Source: a virus
Direction: 5' to 3' (one strand)
DNA: 64,000 nucleotides
Virus record (IMG/VR): IMGVR_UViG_3300010373_000039
Location: 33,456 to 97,455 of that record
The position numbers and the translations under genes were made by a program. Of this stretch, positions 24,071-32,930 are shown one piece after another. The notes under the pieces are model-generated. The model was not told the origin of the DNA, ran no database searches, and saw only the letters and a program-made list of their open reading frames with translations. How positions within the stretch are numbered: the first letter of the stretch is position 1; each line of letters opens with the position of its first letter.

Positions 24071-25000
24071 TCATAGCAACAAATTTCCAAGGGAAATGAT
24101 GACCGGATACATCCCCGACACGTTGGGTGGATAGGGTTCGCGGAACGCATCTAACACCGCAACCGTCCGTTGCGCCGCACGATCCGATTTGGCCCCCATC
24201 GCCACCTTGCCGAAATAATCAATCACGGTGTAGCGAATCGATTCGGGCGAGACCACGCCATTTAGTTTTTTCACGATCTTCATGGCCCGGACCCAATCCA
24301 CCCCCTTGGCCAATGCCCGGCACAATTCAATCACCTCGCCCTCGGCCAACACCGACCGGATCAATTTCGCCGCCGTTTTGGTGGAGGTACAATCGCCGCA
24401 TTGGGCCAGGAACGCAATGGCCTGCCGTGGTGATCCCTCGGATTTTTCGGCAAGGAAGTAGGCCACGTCGTCATTAGTGGTGAATTTCTCGGCGGCGATG
24501 ATCCGCTTCAATAATTGGAATATTTCCTCGGCGTCCACCGGGGCCAATTGGTACTGCAAACACCGGGTCCGGATGTTTTTGGGAACCTTCATTGATTCGG
24601 TGGTACAAATGAACCAAAAACAATGTTCCGGCGGTTCCTCGGTGTCCTTCAACAACGATGCCCACGCGGCCGACGATAGTTTGTGCGCCTCGTCCAAAAT
24701 GTAAGCGCGGTTATCGGAATCACCAATGGTGTTGTACGCCATGGTTTTGGTGATTTCCCGCATGGCGTCAATACCGGTGTTCACGGCGGCATTGATCTCG
24801 ATTATGTCCTTCTTTGCGCATCCCAATTTTCGGGCCACGATCCGGGCCATGGTGGTTTTGCCAACGCCGGGCGGTCCCTCGAACAAAAACGTTTGGGCCG
24901 TGCGACGCTTCAACGCCGCCGTTATCGATTTGGCCACTTCGGTTTGGCCGATCAAATCCTTAAACATCTTCGGCCGGTACTTGTTAATCAATGCGTCCAT
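24071..25000 (-). CDS. Clamp loader AAA+ subunit (RFC/T4 gp44-like)
   Basis: 309 residues. NKYRPK-x-F-x-DLIGQ at the start is the box II of clamp loaders. Walker A is GPPGVGKTT (residues 42-50), Walker B/DEAH box is ILDEAH (101-106), and the sensor 1 region is FICTTESM, followed by the RTRC segment (SRC-type arginine finger). The C-terminal third forms the collar domain. It loads the sliding clamp encoded at 30-31 kb. No separate small subunit (gp62 type) was identified in this window, so it may work with host factors or assemble by itself. Confidence 0.9.
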   Translation of the reverse strand: MDALINKYRPKMFKDLIGQTEVAKSITAALKRRTAQTFLFEGPPGVGKTTMARIVARKLGCAKKDIIEINAAVNTGIDAMREITKTMAYNTIGDSDNRAYILDEAHKLSSAAWASLLKDTEEPPEHCFWFICTTESMKVPKNIRTRCLQYQLAPVDAEEIFQLLKRIIAAEKFTTNDDVAYFLAEKSEGSPRQAIAFLAQCGDCTSTKTAAKLIRSVLAEGEVIELCRALAKGVDWVRAMKIVKKLNGVVSPESIRYTVIDYFGKVAMGAKSDRAAQRTVAVLDAFREPYPPNVSGMYPVIISLGNLLL

Positions 25001-25002
25001 TT

Positions 25003-25674
25003 TTACCTTGGTTTAAGAACAGCGCCAAAATGGTCGGTCGCCTCGCCCGAATAACGATCAACCGTGGGTTGGCCGGCTTTGTCGAAAAACCACGCCGGTT
25101 CCCACTGTTGGTAAATAATACCCCAGGCATCGGTCCAATTTTTCGGTCGGTTTTCCAGGTCATCAAGCGCCCGACGACCGTAGACGCACAACGTTTTGGT
25201 CATTTTCCTTGAATCTTCCAAGAATTTGGCTAGAACATCGGGGTCCAAATGTTGCAAAACGTAGATGCACACAATGGCGTCGAACGAGCGGTAGTTTACC
25301 GATACCTTGGTGTATGAGGGTTCCAACACCCAACGAAATCGGTTTCGGGGATGGTTTAGTTGTTTCCAAAACAGTTTTTGGCCCCGCGCCAGCATTACCT
25401 CACTGTCGTGCGCCATGACCGCCCAATTGGGCGACATGTCCAACAACCCTACCGTGTTGCGCAACATCCCGGCCCCGAAATCCAAAATCTGCAATTGTCG
25501 GGACGTATCCAAACCGAACGATCGAAGTATATCGGTATCCGGTTTGAATTGGTCCAATTGGGTGATGTCCGAACAAATGCTTTTGGCCACCTCAAAATCG
25601 GTTCGGTGGTACGCGGCATTGCGCCGCCACTCGTCGGATAATCCATAGGGACCATCGTGGTTGCGGGCCATCAT
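25003..25674 (-). CDS. SAM-dependent methyltransferase-like protein
   Basis: 223 residues. ILDFGAGMLRN (about residues 62-72) is a class I methyltransferase motif I with a GAG in place of GxG. Motif II and III equivalents can be assigned to VMAHDSE and SFDAIVCIYVLQHL, with the latter resembling small-molecule methyltransferases. There is no DPPY-type catalytic motif, so DNA amino-methylation is unlikely. The start overlaps the DNA methyltransferase stop. ATG 25674 or 25671 could be used. Substrate unknown. Confidence 0.65.
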   Translation of the reverse strand: MMARNHDGPYGLSDEWRRNAAYHRTDFEVAKSICSDITQLDQFKPDTDILRSFGLDTSRQLQILDFGAGMLRNTVGLLDMSPNWAVMAHDSEVMLARGQKLFWKQLNHPRNRFRWVLEPSYTKVSVNYRSFDAIVCIYVLQHLDPDVLAKFLEDSRKMTKTLCVYGRRALDDLENRPKNWTDAWGIIYQQWEPAWFFDKAGQPTVDRYSGEATDHFGAVLKPR

Positions 25675-26747
25675 TCCACCTCATAGTTTCCGAAAAACCC
25701 CTTTTGTATCCGTGATTGCCGACGGTGCTGGATTTTCATGTACTCCGGATTCAATTCGATGGAGATACACCGCCGCCCTAGTTTGGCGGCGACCATGGCG
25801 GTGGTTCCGGACCCCCCAAATGGATCAAGGACAATGTCCCCGGGTCGTGACGCCATTTTGATACACCGTTCCGGCAGCGACGGTGGGAACACCGCAAAAT
25901 GGGCATCCGAGCAGCTTATAGTTGGAATGTCCCAAACGGTTCGAAGGTTTCGTCCGTTGGGATTGGATGGGGTTTCGTGGTTATGGGCCACCGCGTATTG
26001 ACCATCCTTGCCCTTGGTAATGCGGGTGTATTTATCCCGTTCCAATGTCGTGGCGGCGACCGGCACACGCACCGCGTCCATGTCGAAATAGTATTTGGAT
26101 TTATATTTGGAAAACATGAACACGTGTTCGTGGTCCCGATTGGGACGATTGGGCGTGTTTTCCGGCATGGCGTTACGCTTGTACCAAATGCACTCGGAGC
26201 GAAGGGTCCAATTGTCCTCGCCGAACATCAAAATGGCGGTCATCCATGGAATGCCGACCAATTCCTTTTCATGGTAGCTATCCCCCAAATTCAAGAACAA
26301 TAGTCCATCGGGTTTCAGCACCCGGTATACTTCGGTCATTACCCTCCGAATATTGTGCATGTAGATGTACGCCGTAGGTTCACACCCCAATTCCCCCAGC
26401 CACGCCGAACACGTGTCCTTGAATTTGCAAAACCGTCCCCGGGACACCCCGCGTTGCCGTTGGGCCAACAGATTGGTGCGTCCCTTGCGTGCGCTGGTTT
26501 TTCCGGGCGTTTGTGCCGGGCCGTAGCGGATGATTTCCTCGCCCCATTCGTGCCTGCATGTGGGCGAACCGCCCCATATTTGCGGTTCGGTCCCATAGGA
26601 TCGCAATCCCCAATAGGGCGGCGATGTGACGGCCACTTGCACACATGATTCCGGCAACCCGCGCAATACGTCGATGCAGTGTCCGGTGATGTTGCAAATG
26701 CCACGCTCATCGAAACGGACCAATCGCCGCCGGTTAGTTGTAGGCAT
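25671..26747 (-). CDS. DNA methyltransferase (DpnA/N4-N6 type, beta class)
   Basis: 358 residues. Motif IV is TSPPYWGLRS (residues 41-50) and motif I is VLDPFGGSGTTAM (306-318), appearing in the order IV then I as in beta-class enzymes. A Cys-bearing insert between residues 60 and 120 (CRHEW..., CKFKDTC) probably binds zinc. FLNLGDSY is also typical of this group. It should methylate adenine N6 or cytosine N4 in phage DNA, protecting it from restriction or marking it. It overlaps the polymerase gene by 14 bases. No cognate restriction endonuclease was seen. Confidence 0.85.
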   Translation of the reverse strand: MPTTNRRRLVRFDERGICNITGHCIDVLRGLPESCVQVAVTSPPYWGLRSYGTEPQIWGGSPTCRHEWGEEIIRYGPAQTPGKTSARKGRTNLLAQRQRGVSRGRFCKFKDTCSAWLGELGCEPTAYIYMHNIRRVMTEVYRVLKPDGLLFLNLGDSYHEKELVGIPWMTAILMFGEDNWTLRSECIWYKRNAMPENTPNRPNRDHEHVFMFSKYKSKYYFDMDAVRVPVAATTLERDKYTRITKGKDGQYAVAHNHETPSNPNGRNLRTVWDIPTISCSDAHFAVFPPSLPERCIKMASRPGDIVLDPFGGSGTTAMVAAKLGRRCISIELNPEYMKIQHRRQSRIQKGFFGNYEVE

Positions 26748-29397
26748 AGTGCGCCGCCATATTTTCGTGGTAATCCAATTTGACCCGATCCGAACGGAAC
26801 GTGCCTAATTTACTTTGTTCGTACCAATTGGGACCGTAGGACGCCTCGACCGCCAACGGCACGTTGATGAAATCGAATTCCGGATTGGCCATGGTGTTGG
26901 TGATAACCTCCACACCCTCGTCCAATTTGTTTTTGGGGATGAAGAAGGACAGGTCGTCGTGGATGTTCAACACCGGGGCCAACCACGGACGGTCCGTTTC
27001 GTAGGACATGTGGCATAGTTTCCGCCACGCCCACACCACCAATTCCGACGCCGTGCATTGGATTTTGGAATTGATGACCTGGTTTTTGGACATGGGACCG
27101 TAACGGCGCAACCCGTTCAACGATTCGCTGTAACCTAACCGGTTGTACTCCTTCATCTCCCATTTTTGGAATTTCAGCACCCCGGCGAACGTGTCCCAAA
27201 ATTCATCCCAAATGACCCGCAATACCTTGACCGGCATGTTATCCAGCGCCCGCGCTGCCAATCCGATCGATGCCCCGTAGAACCACGGAAATATAACATC
27301 GGTTTTCAATTCGCCACGGAACGATTTCATCGCCTTGTAGTCTAACGATCCGTGACGGCTGCGAACCACGGTGGGGTACACCCGCGCTATTTTCTCGGCC
27401 CAAACCATGTGAACGTCGTAATCATTGAACAACGAATCACATACTACCTTATCCTTCGACGCCATGCCGATCACGCGGTATTCCAATTGGCCCATGTCGA
27501 AACACGCCATGTAATGGCCGGACGGTGCCACGACCTGTTTGCGAATCCATTTCGATTTCCGCGACGGCCAATTTTGGTTGTTCGGATCGCTACTGCTAAG
27601 GCGTTTCGTGTCGGTGCGGGTATGGTTGAACCGGCAATGAATACGGCCGTCCGAGAACACCAACGGTTCGTCGGCGTCCATGGACATGCGTTCCACGTAT
27701 GTTCCGAACAATTTTTTGTGTCCACGAAGCTCTAGCAGCATTTTAGCCAATGGAACCCGGTTGGCTATCGTAGTTAGTATTTCTTCTTTCGTGGAAAAAC
27801 TTTTGGGGCCGGTTTTTACCTCCTTTAGTCCCAACATCTCCCAAAAAATCTTGATGTTGTTCGGGTGGCTGTCCTTGTATTTTCCGTACCGCGATTCAAA
27901 TTCGCGGATCACCGGCAAATTAGAGATGTCCGATTCCAGCCGTTTGATTTCCGCCGATTCCCGTTTGGCGATTGCCGAATTCTCGTCGGCGTCAACCGGA
28001 ATGCCGGTGGTTTGCGCCAGCGCAATGGCCACCACCCGTTCCACAAATTCACGGTAGGGTTTAATCATCCCCCGTCGTTCAAGAATGGCGATTTGCTTGA
28101 AATGGATTCGAAGGGTTTGTTTGGCGTCCAACGAGTTGTAATCCAACACATCGTCTACGTTGGTTTCCTCTAAACGTGCCCGGTCGATTTCCCCGATTTC
28201 CTCACGACCCAAACCCATCCATCCCTTAATCGTGCGGCCCTTGGACATCGATTTTAGTTTCAAACCAAAATGCAGGATGTTCAAGAAGTTTAACGACATC
28301 CCTCCCTCACGCTCATCGATCAAATAGGCCTCGGCCTGGGTGTCGAACCATTTGCCGGCAAACGCCAACCCCCGGCCATAGGAATAAATCAACCATTCCA
28401 ATTCAAACGGGGCGTTGTGCGCAACCTTGTCGATGTCCGCATAGAGATATTCAATGAATGCATCCTCGATCCGTTTTAGGTCGGATGGGGACCACACGTG
28501 CCCGGGATGTCGCAATGGAAACGCGATGGTTTCCTTGGGGGAACCGATCGCAACCGATAGAATTTTGGCCCCGGCGCTGTAGGGGCGGGACCGGTTGGTT
28601 TCTAGATCGATCGCTGTGGGGTAGCGGTTGCGCCTGATGCGTCGAAGGGCGTCAATGATATCATCGGCCCGCTTTAGGACCCTTACGCCCGCAAATAGCC
28701 GTTTATCGTCGGTCTCGACCGGTGGCTCCGGCAATTTGTCGTACTCACGGAACGCCCGTTTGATATCCCGGCCGAAGAACCGTTCATGCTCGGTGCCGGG
28801 GATTTGGGCGTATTCGTCGGTGTTTAGTTGTCGGAGGATAAATGCGGGGTGGACGGTGGGATAAACCCAGCACCGGTGGCCGGCGATGTCGGTGGGGAAT
28901 CGTCTACCACGACAGCATGTGATCGTTCCTGCCTCTTTGCCTAGACACCATTGCGTGGCCACGTCCCCCACCGCGATAACGATCCGGGGCGTGGCGGCAA
29001 CAATATCCTGTTCCACCGATGGTCGGTAGCATTCAATTTCGTGGTGGTTGGGCCGGTTCGATCCCTTGCGCTTTTTGGGTTGGGTTCCGCAAACGTTGTT
29101 GAACCGGATTTTGAAATCGTCGGGCAGGAACCGCCTAAGCAATTTACCGGATGGACCGACGAACGGTTTGCCGATTTGATCCTCTTGTTTTCCCGGCGCT
29201 TCCCCAAGGACATAAACCTCGCATGGCGTCGGCCCGCTAGGTTTCATGTGCCGGGTGCGGGCGGCGGGATTCATACGTTCCACCCCCTTTAGTCCGATTG
29301 CGTGTAGTCGGCTATCATCGACAATTGACGTGCGGGACGACCGCTGCGCGCGGTGTTCTACCTCAACCCGTGTAAAAAATCCGGTGGTGATCGGCAT
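26734..29397 (-). CDS. DNA polymerase I (family A) with N-terminal uracil-DNA-glycosylase-like domain
   Basis: 887 residues in three parts. Residues about 45-215 resemble family 4 UDG: GEAPGKQEDQIGKPFVG (65-81) and HPAFILR (183-189). Residues 260-430 are a 3'-5' exonuclease: AIDLET (D264, E266), HNAPFEL (327-333) and YNSLDAK (D424). The polymerase follows: motif A FDMGQLEYR (D634), motif B RGELKTDVIFPWFYG (694-708), motif C NIHDDL (811-816), which has D815 in place of the common E. A similar N-terminal UDG-like domain is known in the SPO1 polymerase. It should be the replicative polymerase. No clear ribosome-binding site precedes ATG 29397. Confidence 0.9.
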   Translation of the reverse strand: MPITTGFFTRVEVEHRAQRSSRTSIVDDSRLHAIGLKGVERMNPAARTRHMKPSGPTPCEVYVLGEAPGKQEDQIGKPFVGPSGKLLRRFLPDDFKIRFNNVCGTQPKKRKGSNRPNHHEIECYRPSVEQDIVAATPRIVIAVGDVATQWCLGKEAGTITCCRGRRFPTDIAGHRCWVYPTVHPAFILRQLNTDEYAQIPGTEHERFFGRDIKRAFREYDKLPEPPVETDDKRLFAGVRVLKRADDIIDALRRIRRNRYPTAIDLETNRSRPYSAGAKILSVAIGSPKETIAFPLRHPGHVWSPSDLKRIEDAFIEYLYADIDKVAHNAPFELEWLIYSYGRGLAFAGKWFDTQAEAYLIDEREGGMSLNFLNILHFGLKLKSMSKGRTIKGWMGLGREEIGEIDRARLEETNVDDVLDYNSLDAKQTLRIHFKQIAILERRGMIKPYREFVERVVAIALAQTTGIPVDADENSAIAKRESAEIKRLESDISNLPVIREFESRYGKYKDSHPNNIKIFWEMLGLKEVKTGPKSFSTKEEILTTIANRVPLAKMLLELRGHKKLFGTYVERMSMDADEPLVFSDGRIHCRFNHTRTDTKRLSSSDPNNQNWPSRKSKWIRKQVVAPSGHYMACFDMGQLEYRVIGMASKDKVVCDSLFNDYDVHMVWAEKIARVYPTVVRSRHGSLDYKAMKSFRGELKTDVIFPWFYGASIGLAARALDNMPVKVLRVIWDEFWDTFAGVLKFQKWEMKEYNRLGYSESLNGLRRYGPMSKNQVINSKIQCTASELVVWAWRKLCHMSYETDRPWLAPVLNIHDDLSFFIPKNKLDEGVEVITNTMANPEFDFINVPLAVEASYGPNWYEQSKLGTFRSDRVKLDYHENMAAHYAYN

Positions 29398-29401
29398 GGG
29401 A

Positions 29402-30064
29402 TTAAATACGTCGCAACAACTCTAAAAGATCTTCTGCAACCTTACGAAGATGTTCGGGGGCGTGTTGGACGTAGGCCATGGCGGCAGCGCGACACGCGGC
29501 GATGTGTTTTGGATCGTCTCCGTCGTGATCCAAACGCAAAACGAAATAGACGGCGTTCGGATCGACCGGCGTTCCATCGGCCTTGGTTACCTTGTAACGT
29601 TGGTGCAACCCCTCCGGGTTTTCCTTGGCGGTGGGGATAGGCGAGGAAGTAGCGGATTCAATATCGTATGTCCGTGCAAAAATATCCGGTTTGCACGGAT
29701 AGAATTCACCTTTGACACCTTTGATGATCCAATCGCCATGCAGCGCGGTGTGGTTGCCTTCGAGCGTGGGGATCGTTAGTGCTATGTAATTTGGCCCTTG
29801 CTCCCCGCAGGTGTCTGAGGCCTCATCGGCGGGGATGTTTCTCGCGGGATTGTCCTCGCTAATGATCCCGCCAAGGAATTCGCACATTTCATTCCATGTG
29901 GACCATCGCAATTGGATTGCTTCGATAACGACCGGCTTCTTACGAAACCGCCGATTTGGCAGTGGTGGTTTAGGACAATCGCCGTTGTAGCCGTGGTACT
30001 TAAACATCTCCTCGCCGGGCGGCATCGGCTCACCACATATTTGGCATTTTGGTTGTTCGGGCAT
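29402..30064 (-). CDS. Two-domain small phage protein with zinc finger
   Basis: 220 residues. The N-terminus CQICGEPMPPGEEMFKYHGYNGDCP is a zinc-finger-like element (CxxC, H, C). Next comes a domain with RKKPVVIEAIQL and ending WIIKGVKGEFYPCKPDIFARTYD, a module widespread in phages. The last 70 residues contain KADGTPVDPNAVYFVLRLD and AACRAAAMAY, a second module found alone in many phages. Both modules lack known biochemical function. Start ATG 30064 follows AGGAGAAATA. Located between the polymerase and the clamp. Confidence 0.7.
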   Translation of the reverse strand: MPEQPKCQICGEPMPPGEEMFKYHGYNGDCPKPPLPNRRFRKKPVVIEAIQLRWSTWNEMCEFLGGIISEDNPARNIPADEASDTCGEQGPNYIALTIPTLEGNHTALHGDWIIKGVKGEFYPCKPDIFARTYDIESATSSPIPTAKENPEGLHQRYKVTKADGTPVDPNAVYFVLRLDHDGDDPKHIAACRAAAMAYVQHAPEHLRKVAEDLLELLRRI

Positions 30065-31129
30065 TTATTTCTCCTTTTTCTTGGTTTTAACCAACGTCCC
30101 GACCAAATAGGTGAACCCGTCACCGGAAAATTTAAGGCAGGCTTTATGAACCGACATGGATTGCGCCACGCCTGATACACGCAAAACCTGTTTGGGGTCC
30201 ACACCCACCGAAATGTCCGGTTGTTCTATGTCCATGGATTCCCGCACGTCGGCGATTTCGGACAACGCCGTAACCTTCAATTTGTTGTCGGCGATATCCA
30301 AGTGAACCATTTTCTTTTCGTCCACCATGAAATCGAAAACCAAATTCGCCTTGACCATCGACCTCTCGAAATTCTTGGGAATCAACACCTCGCCGTCCCG
30401 TTTCATGTATTGGGCCAGCATGGTGCGATAGTCGGACGGTTCGGCCTTGGCGAACGTGCGGGCGAACAAACGCAATCCGGACGCGAATTTAGCCTCCACC
30501 CATTTGTCGTTGAACGTGATGGTTTTGGCGGCGTCCGATTTGGAAATGCTAATCAGATGTTCGACGAATTTGGGCGGGATGACGTAACCCTTGGGATCGG
30601 TATCGGTTTTGCCGGCACGGGCGTAGGCTACCAATCGGTTATCGGATGCGAAACATTCGTAACCGTTGTCGTGGACCAGCACCGTGACGCCGAACATCCA
30701 CCCCGCCTTCTCCTCCATCCCCATGGCCACCGACGCGCGGGACAACCCTGCCAAAAACTTGGGCGTCAAATCCCGGGTGGTGCCCTTTTTGGTTTCCGGC
30801 TCCTCCCACGTGAATTCCTTGGGACCGATCTTGGAAATTTCCATCTTGGCCCGCCCCGATTTGACCAAAACGGTTTTTCCGGTGTCGGTGAATTCCACCG
30901 ATTTGTGGGAACAATGGGTAAGGAAATCCAACAACACCCGCCCCAGGATTCCCCCCTTGATCGACGGGAAATTGTCGTCGTGTGGCAGGATCAGCGCGGT
31001 GCGGTCATCCCACGCATAGACCAGTTTCCCATCAAAACAGAAACATGACAACGCCGGGATTGCATCCTCGACGGACAGCGCCGGCGCGATTTGACCCAAC
31101 GCGGCCACCAATTGTTTTCGATCGATCAT
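30065..31129 (-). CDS. Sliding clamp (DnaN/beta-clamp-like)
   Basis: 354 residues from ATG 31129, overlapping the upstream stop by one base in TGATG. GTG 31132 is also possible. The length and three-fold alternation of similar beta-alpha-beta segments (for example AMEISKIGPKEFTW, EVLIPKNFERSMV, ISVGVDPKQVLRV) are those of a bacterial-type beta clamp, although no single motif is diagnostic. It lies upstream of the polymerase and follows the clamp loader in the operon series, so I am fairly sure of the assignment. It would tether the polymerase, and in T4 also activates late transcription. Confidence 0.75.
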   Translation of the reverse strand: MIDRKQLVAALGQIAPALSVEDAIPALSCFCFDGKLVYAWDDRTALILPHDDNFPSIKGGILGRVLLDFLTHCSHKSVEFTDTGKTVLVKSGRAKMEISKIGPKEFTWEEPETKKGTTRDLTPKFLAGLSRASVAMGMEEKAGWMFGVTVLVHDNGYECFASDNRLVAYARAGKTDTDPKGYVIPPKFVEHLISISKSDAAKTITFNDKWVEAKFASGLRLFARTFAKAEPSDYRTMLAQYMKRDGEVLIPKNFERSMVKANLVFDFMVDEKKMVHLDIADNKLKVTALSEIADVRESMDIEQPDISVGVDPKQVLRVSGVAQSMSVHKACLKFSGDGFTYLVGTLVKTKKKEK

Positions 31130-31398
31130 CACATTGCCCTGTAAATTATGGATTCCACGGTTCCATTATGTTCCGTCACCGTAATATATACCATTATTCC
31201 ACCCCGGTTTTGCCGGTAGGTGCGGATCAAATAGTTGTTGGGGGTGGCCGTTACGTCGCACAAAACCGGCGTCGGGAATGTATTATCCAGCGCCCTTTGC
31301 GCTTCCGTATCGTCCATCCCCGATTGGATCATGGGCAGGGACGTGGCGTTGCATCCGACAATCCCCAGCATCAACACGGCGGCAATCAACAATCGCAT
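31129..31398 (-). CDS. Putative small lipoprotein
   Basis: 89 residues. N-terminal MRLLIAAVLMLGIVGCNA is a lipoprotein signal peptide: basic MR, hydrophobic core, lipobox IVGC with the modifiable Cys at residue 16. The mature part is a small beta-alpha domain. Ribosome-binding GGAG is six bases from ATG 31398. It lies between a histone-like gene and the clamp gene, unusual surroundings for a membrane protein. Phage lipoproteins often act in superinfection exclusion or as outer-membrane spanins. No spanin partner is present, so the first is more likely. Confidence 0.65.
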   Translation of the reverse strand: MRLLIAAVLMLGIVGCNATSLPMIQSGMDDTEAQRALDNTFPTPVLCDVTATPNNYLIRTYRQNRGGIMVYITVTEHNGTVESIIYRAM

Positions 31399-31420
31399 GG
31401 CAAGCTCCGGTTAAATGAAT

Positions 31421-31443
31421 CGGGGGCCAAAACGGCCCCACGT
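31421..31443 (-). terminator. GC hairpin in intergenic gap
   Basis: GGGGCC and GGCCCC form a six-base stem around the loop AAAAC at roughly 31421-31440. Followed on the minus strand by CGATTCATTT and on the plus strand by ACGTTTTATC. It may be a weak terminator after the histone-like gene. Confidence 0.35.
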
Positions 31444-31495
31444 TTTATCGTCCATCCAGTGTTGCCGGTTGCGACGGTTTTTGTCGATTATAAAA

Positions 31496-31699
31496 TTACC
31501 GCCTATTGGACGGAGCCCGGATACCCTGGATATCGCGCGCTTCAATCACACCGGCCCGGATCGTTTTGCAATGATTCATGATTTGTTTGCATTGCTTGCG
31601 TACGCGCGTGCCGGATACGTAGTTGCCCCGAAACACCTTTTCAATGTCCAACCGCATCTCGGCCATCAATTTGTCAATCTTATCCATCGTGTCCCGCAT
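31496..31699 (-). CDS. Histone H1-like (Hc1-type) DNA-binding protein
   Basis: 67 residues from ATG 31699, with GGAGG eight bases upstream. The segment RLDIEKVFRGNYVSGTRVRK, then QIMNHCKTIRAGV, matches the Hc1/histone H1-like helical repeat in which a GNKAAGTRVRK-type turn lies between two helices. The C-terminus is basic. Such proteins are common in phages and chlamydiae and bind DNA non-specifically. Possible roles include genome compaction or host nucleoid disruption. No regulatory motif is obvious. Confidence 0.7.
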   Translation of the reverse strand: MRDTMDKIDKLMAEMRLDIEKVFRGNYVSGTRVRKQCKQIMNHCKTIRAGVIEARDIQGIRAPSNRR

Positions 31700-31744
31700 G
31701 ACCACTACCTCCGTTACAAACCCCCTTTTTTATGCTCCGTTATG

Positions 31745-32053
31745 TTATTCGGCCGGTGCCGGTCGGGTGGTGCTTCGACCCGCCTCGAGGATCGGCAATC
31801 CGGCCTCGGTTGGGATGTAAATCACCTGGTTTTTGGTTTCGGCCATTTCGTGAATCCAAAGGTAACGAAGATAGGCCTCGTTACCCTTTAGACTGTCGCC
31901 GATGATTCCATTGGCACGGGCCACACCCGTGGCCCGGATGATTTCCGCTTGGGCCAATGATTGCGCCGCCTGGGCCAATTCCGCCTCGCCGGCCTTGGAG
32001 GATGACCACACGTTGTACGCGGGATAAGAATGGTGGCCCGGTAGGCAGGTGGT
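31745..32053 (-). pseudogene. Truncated SPFH/prohibitin-like protein (C-terminal fragment)
   Basis: The frame is open from 32053 to the TAA at 31745 and has no good start (GTG 32011 lacks a ribosome-binding site). It reads YNVWSSSKAGEAELAQAAQS, later GDSLKGNEAYLRYLWIHEM and IYIPTEAGLPILEAGR. These are the C-terminal elements of bacterial band-7/prohibitin-like proteins, which end in a helical coiled-coil and a YIPTEAGLPI-type motif. The N-terminal SPFH domain and transmembrane helix are missing, and the sequence upstream is not coding in this frame. Most likely a 5'-deleted relic acquired from a host, but it could be a small GTG-initiated gene. Confidence 0.6.
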
Positions 32054-32237
32054 TCACTCGTCGAAGATGCCTACACTTCTTCTGTCGTCACCTCGGGGCC
32101 ACCAAACGCTCGATAAAATCCGGTGGAATGTGTGCAGCGCATTACAACACGAAACAGGGTCTAGAGATGCTCCGGTGGGTCCGCGTGGTCGATATTTCAC
32201 AACCGCTTGCCCACTCTCCATCCACCGGATTTCCGAA
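32054..32237. other. Non-coding gap upstream of the SPFH fragment
   Basis: Between the SPFH-like frame and the gene starting at 32849, no reading frame looks coding on either strand. One minus-strand frame contains a short segment reading IPPDFIERLVAPR before a stop, which may be coding debris. No tRNA or convincing hairpin seen. Confidence 0.45.
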
Positions 32238-32849
32238 TCACTCCTTCGATTCGGCAACCGGCAGGTGTTCCACCACCTCGTCCATTTGCGGTGTTTTTTC
32301 GACCGCCGGCGCATCCGTGGATTGCGGAAAATGTTTTGCCATCGCGATGGGTGCGTTCCCCATCGCCGCGTCCACGATGTCCTGGAGTTTGTTTTGCTTG
32401 ATGAACGCCTTGACCCCATCGTTGTCGATCCCCGCCATCGGCGCGGAAATGATGATCCGGTTCAATGGCGGTGCCGAACCGAAATAGGCATGGTTGGCGG
32501 CGTGGGAAAGATATTGCACGGACATTTGACCGTTGGAAAAAATGTCCGGTGACACGACACCATGGGCGCTTTTTTCAACCGCATGATCGAACCCGACCAT
32601 GGCCCGGATCATTTCCGGAAGGACGGTGCCGGCGGCGTCGGTGTGATAGACGGCGCTGGACGAAACCACATGCATTTTGCCGGTGACCGCATCCATGAAT
32701 TGTTTGGCCTCGACATCTTCTTCGGGAGGCGTGGGTGTTGGTGTAAAGAAAAACAGCGCGTGCAGAATCTCAAAATTCTGCTTGGCGAAATGCATTGCGG
32801 CGATACCCCGTTCGTCCGGGGTCACGATTACAACGGCGGTGCGGGCCAT
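32238..32849 (-). CDS. Unknown protein, possible degenerate PP-loop/QueC-like fold
   Basis: 203 residues, ATG 32849 preceded by AAAGGAG. The N-terminus TAVVIVTPDERGIAAMHFAK has the shape of a PP-loop ATP pyrophosphatase start, but the SGGxDS nucleotide loop is replaced by TPDERG. Later FFFTPTPTPPEEDVEAK and IIISAPMAGIDNDGVKAFI could correspond to the QueC regions around YGQ...E and H-A-P-L. This is a weak, by-eye resemblance. If correct, the protein is not a functional PP-loop enzyme. The C-terminal 35 residues are acidic and Pro-rich. No other deazaguanine pathway genes were noticed. Confidence 0.5.
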   Translation of the reverse strand: MARTAVVIVTPDERGIAAMHFAKQNFEILHALFFFTPTPTPPEEDVEAKQFMDAVTGKMHVVSSSAVYHTDAAGTVLPEMIRAMVGFDHAVEKSAHGVVSPDIFSNGQMSVQYLSHAANHAYFGSAPPLNRIIISAPMAGIDNDGVKAFIKQNKLQDIVDAAMGNAPIAMAKHFPQSTDAPAVEKTPQMDEVVEHLPVAESKE

Positions 32850-32881
32850 ATGATAGCTCCTTTGGTTAGGGTGAATAAACC

Positions 32882-32908
32882 GGACGGGAAATATATTTCA
32901 TCCCGTCC
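32882..32908 (-). terminator. Hairpin after acidic protein gene
   Basis: GGACGGGA (32882-32889) and TCCCGTCC (32901-32908) make a perfect eight-base stem, loop AATATATTTCA. It lies 23 bases after the stop codon of the minus-strand gene ending at 32931 and is followed on that strand by GGTTTATTC, so it is a plausible terminator. Confidence 0.6.
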
Positions 32909-32930
32909 AATTTGCGCGGGGCCATCGCGA

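Noticed and set aside
31399-31495. CRISPR-like or repeat array in gaps
   Set aside because: No regularly spaced direct repeats with unique spacers were found in this gap or anywhere else in the window.
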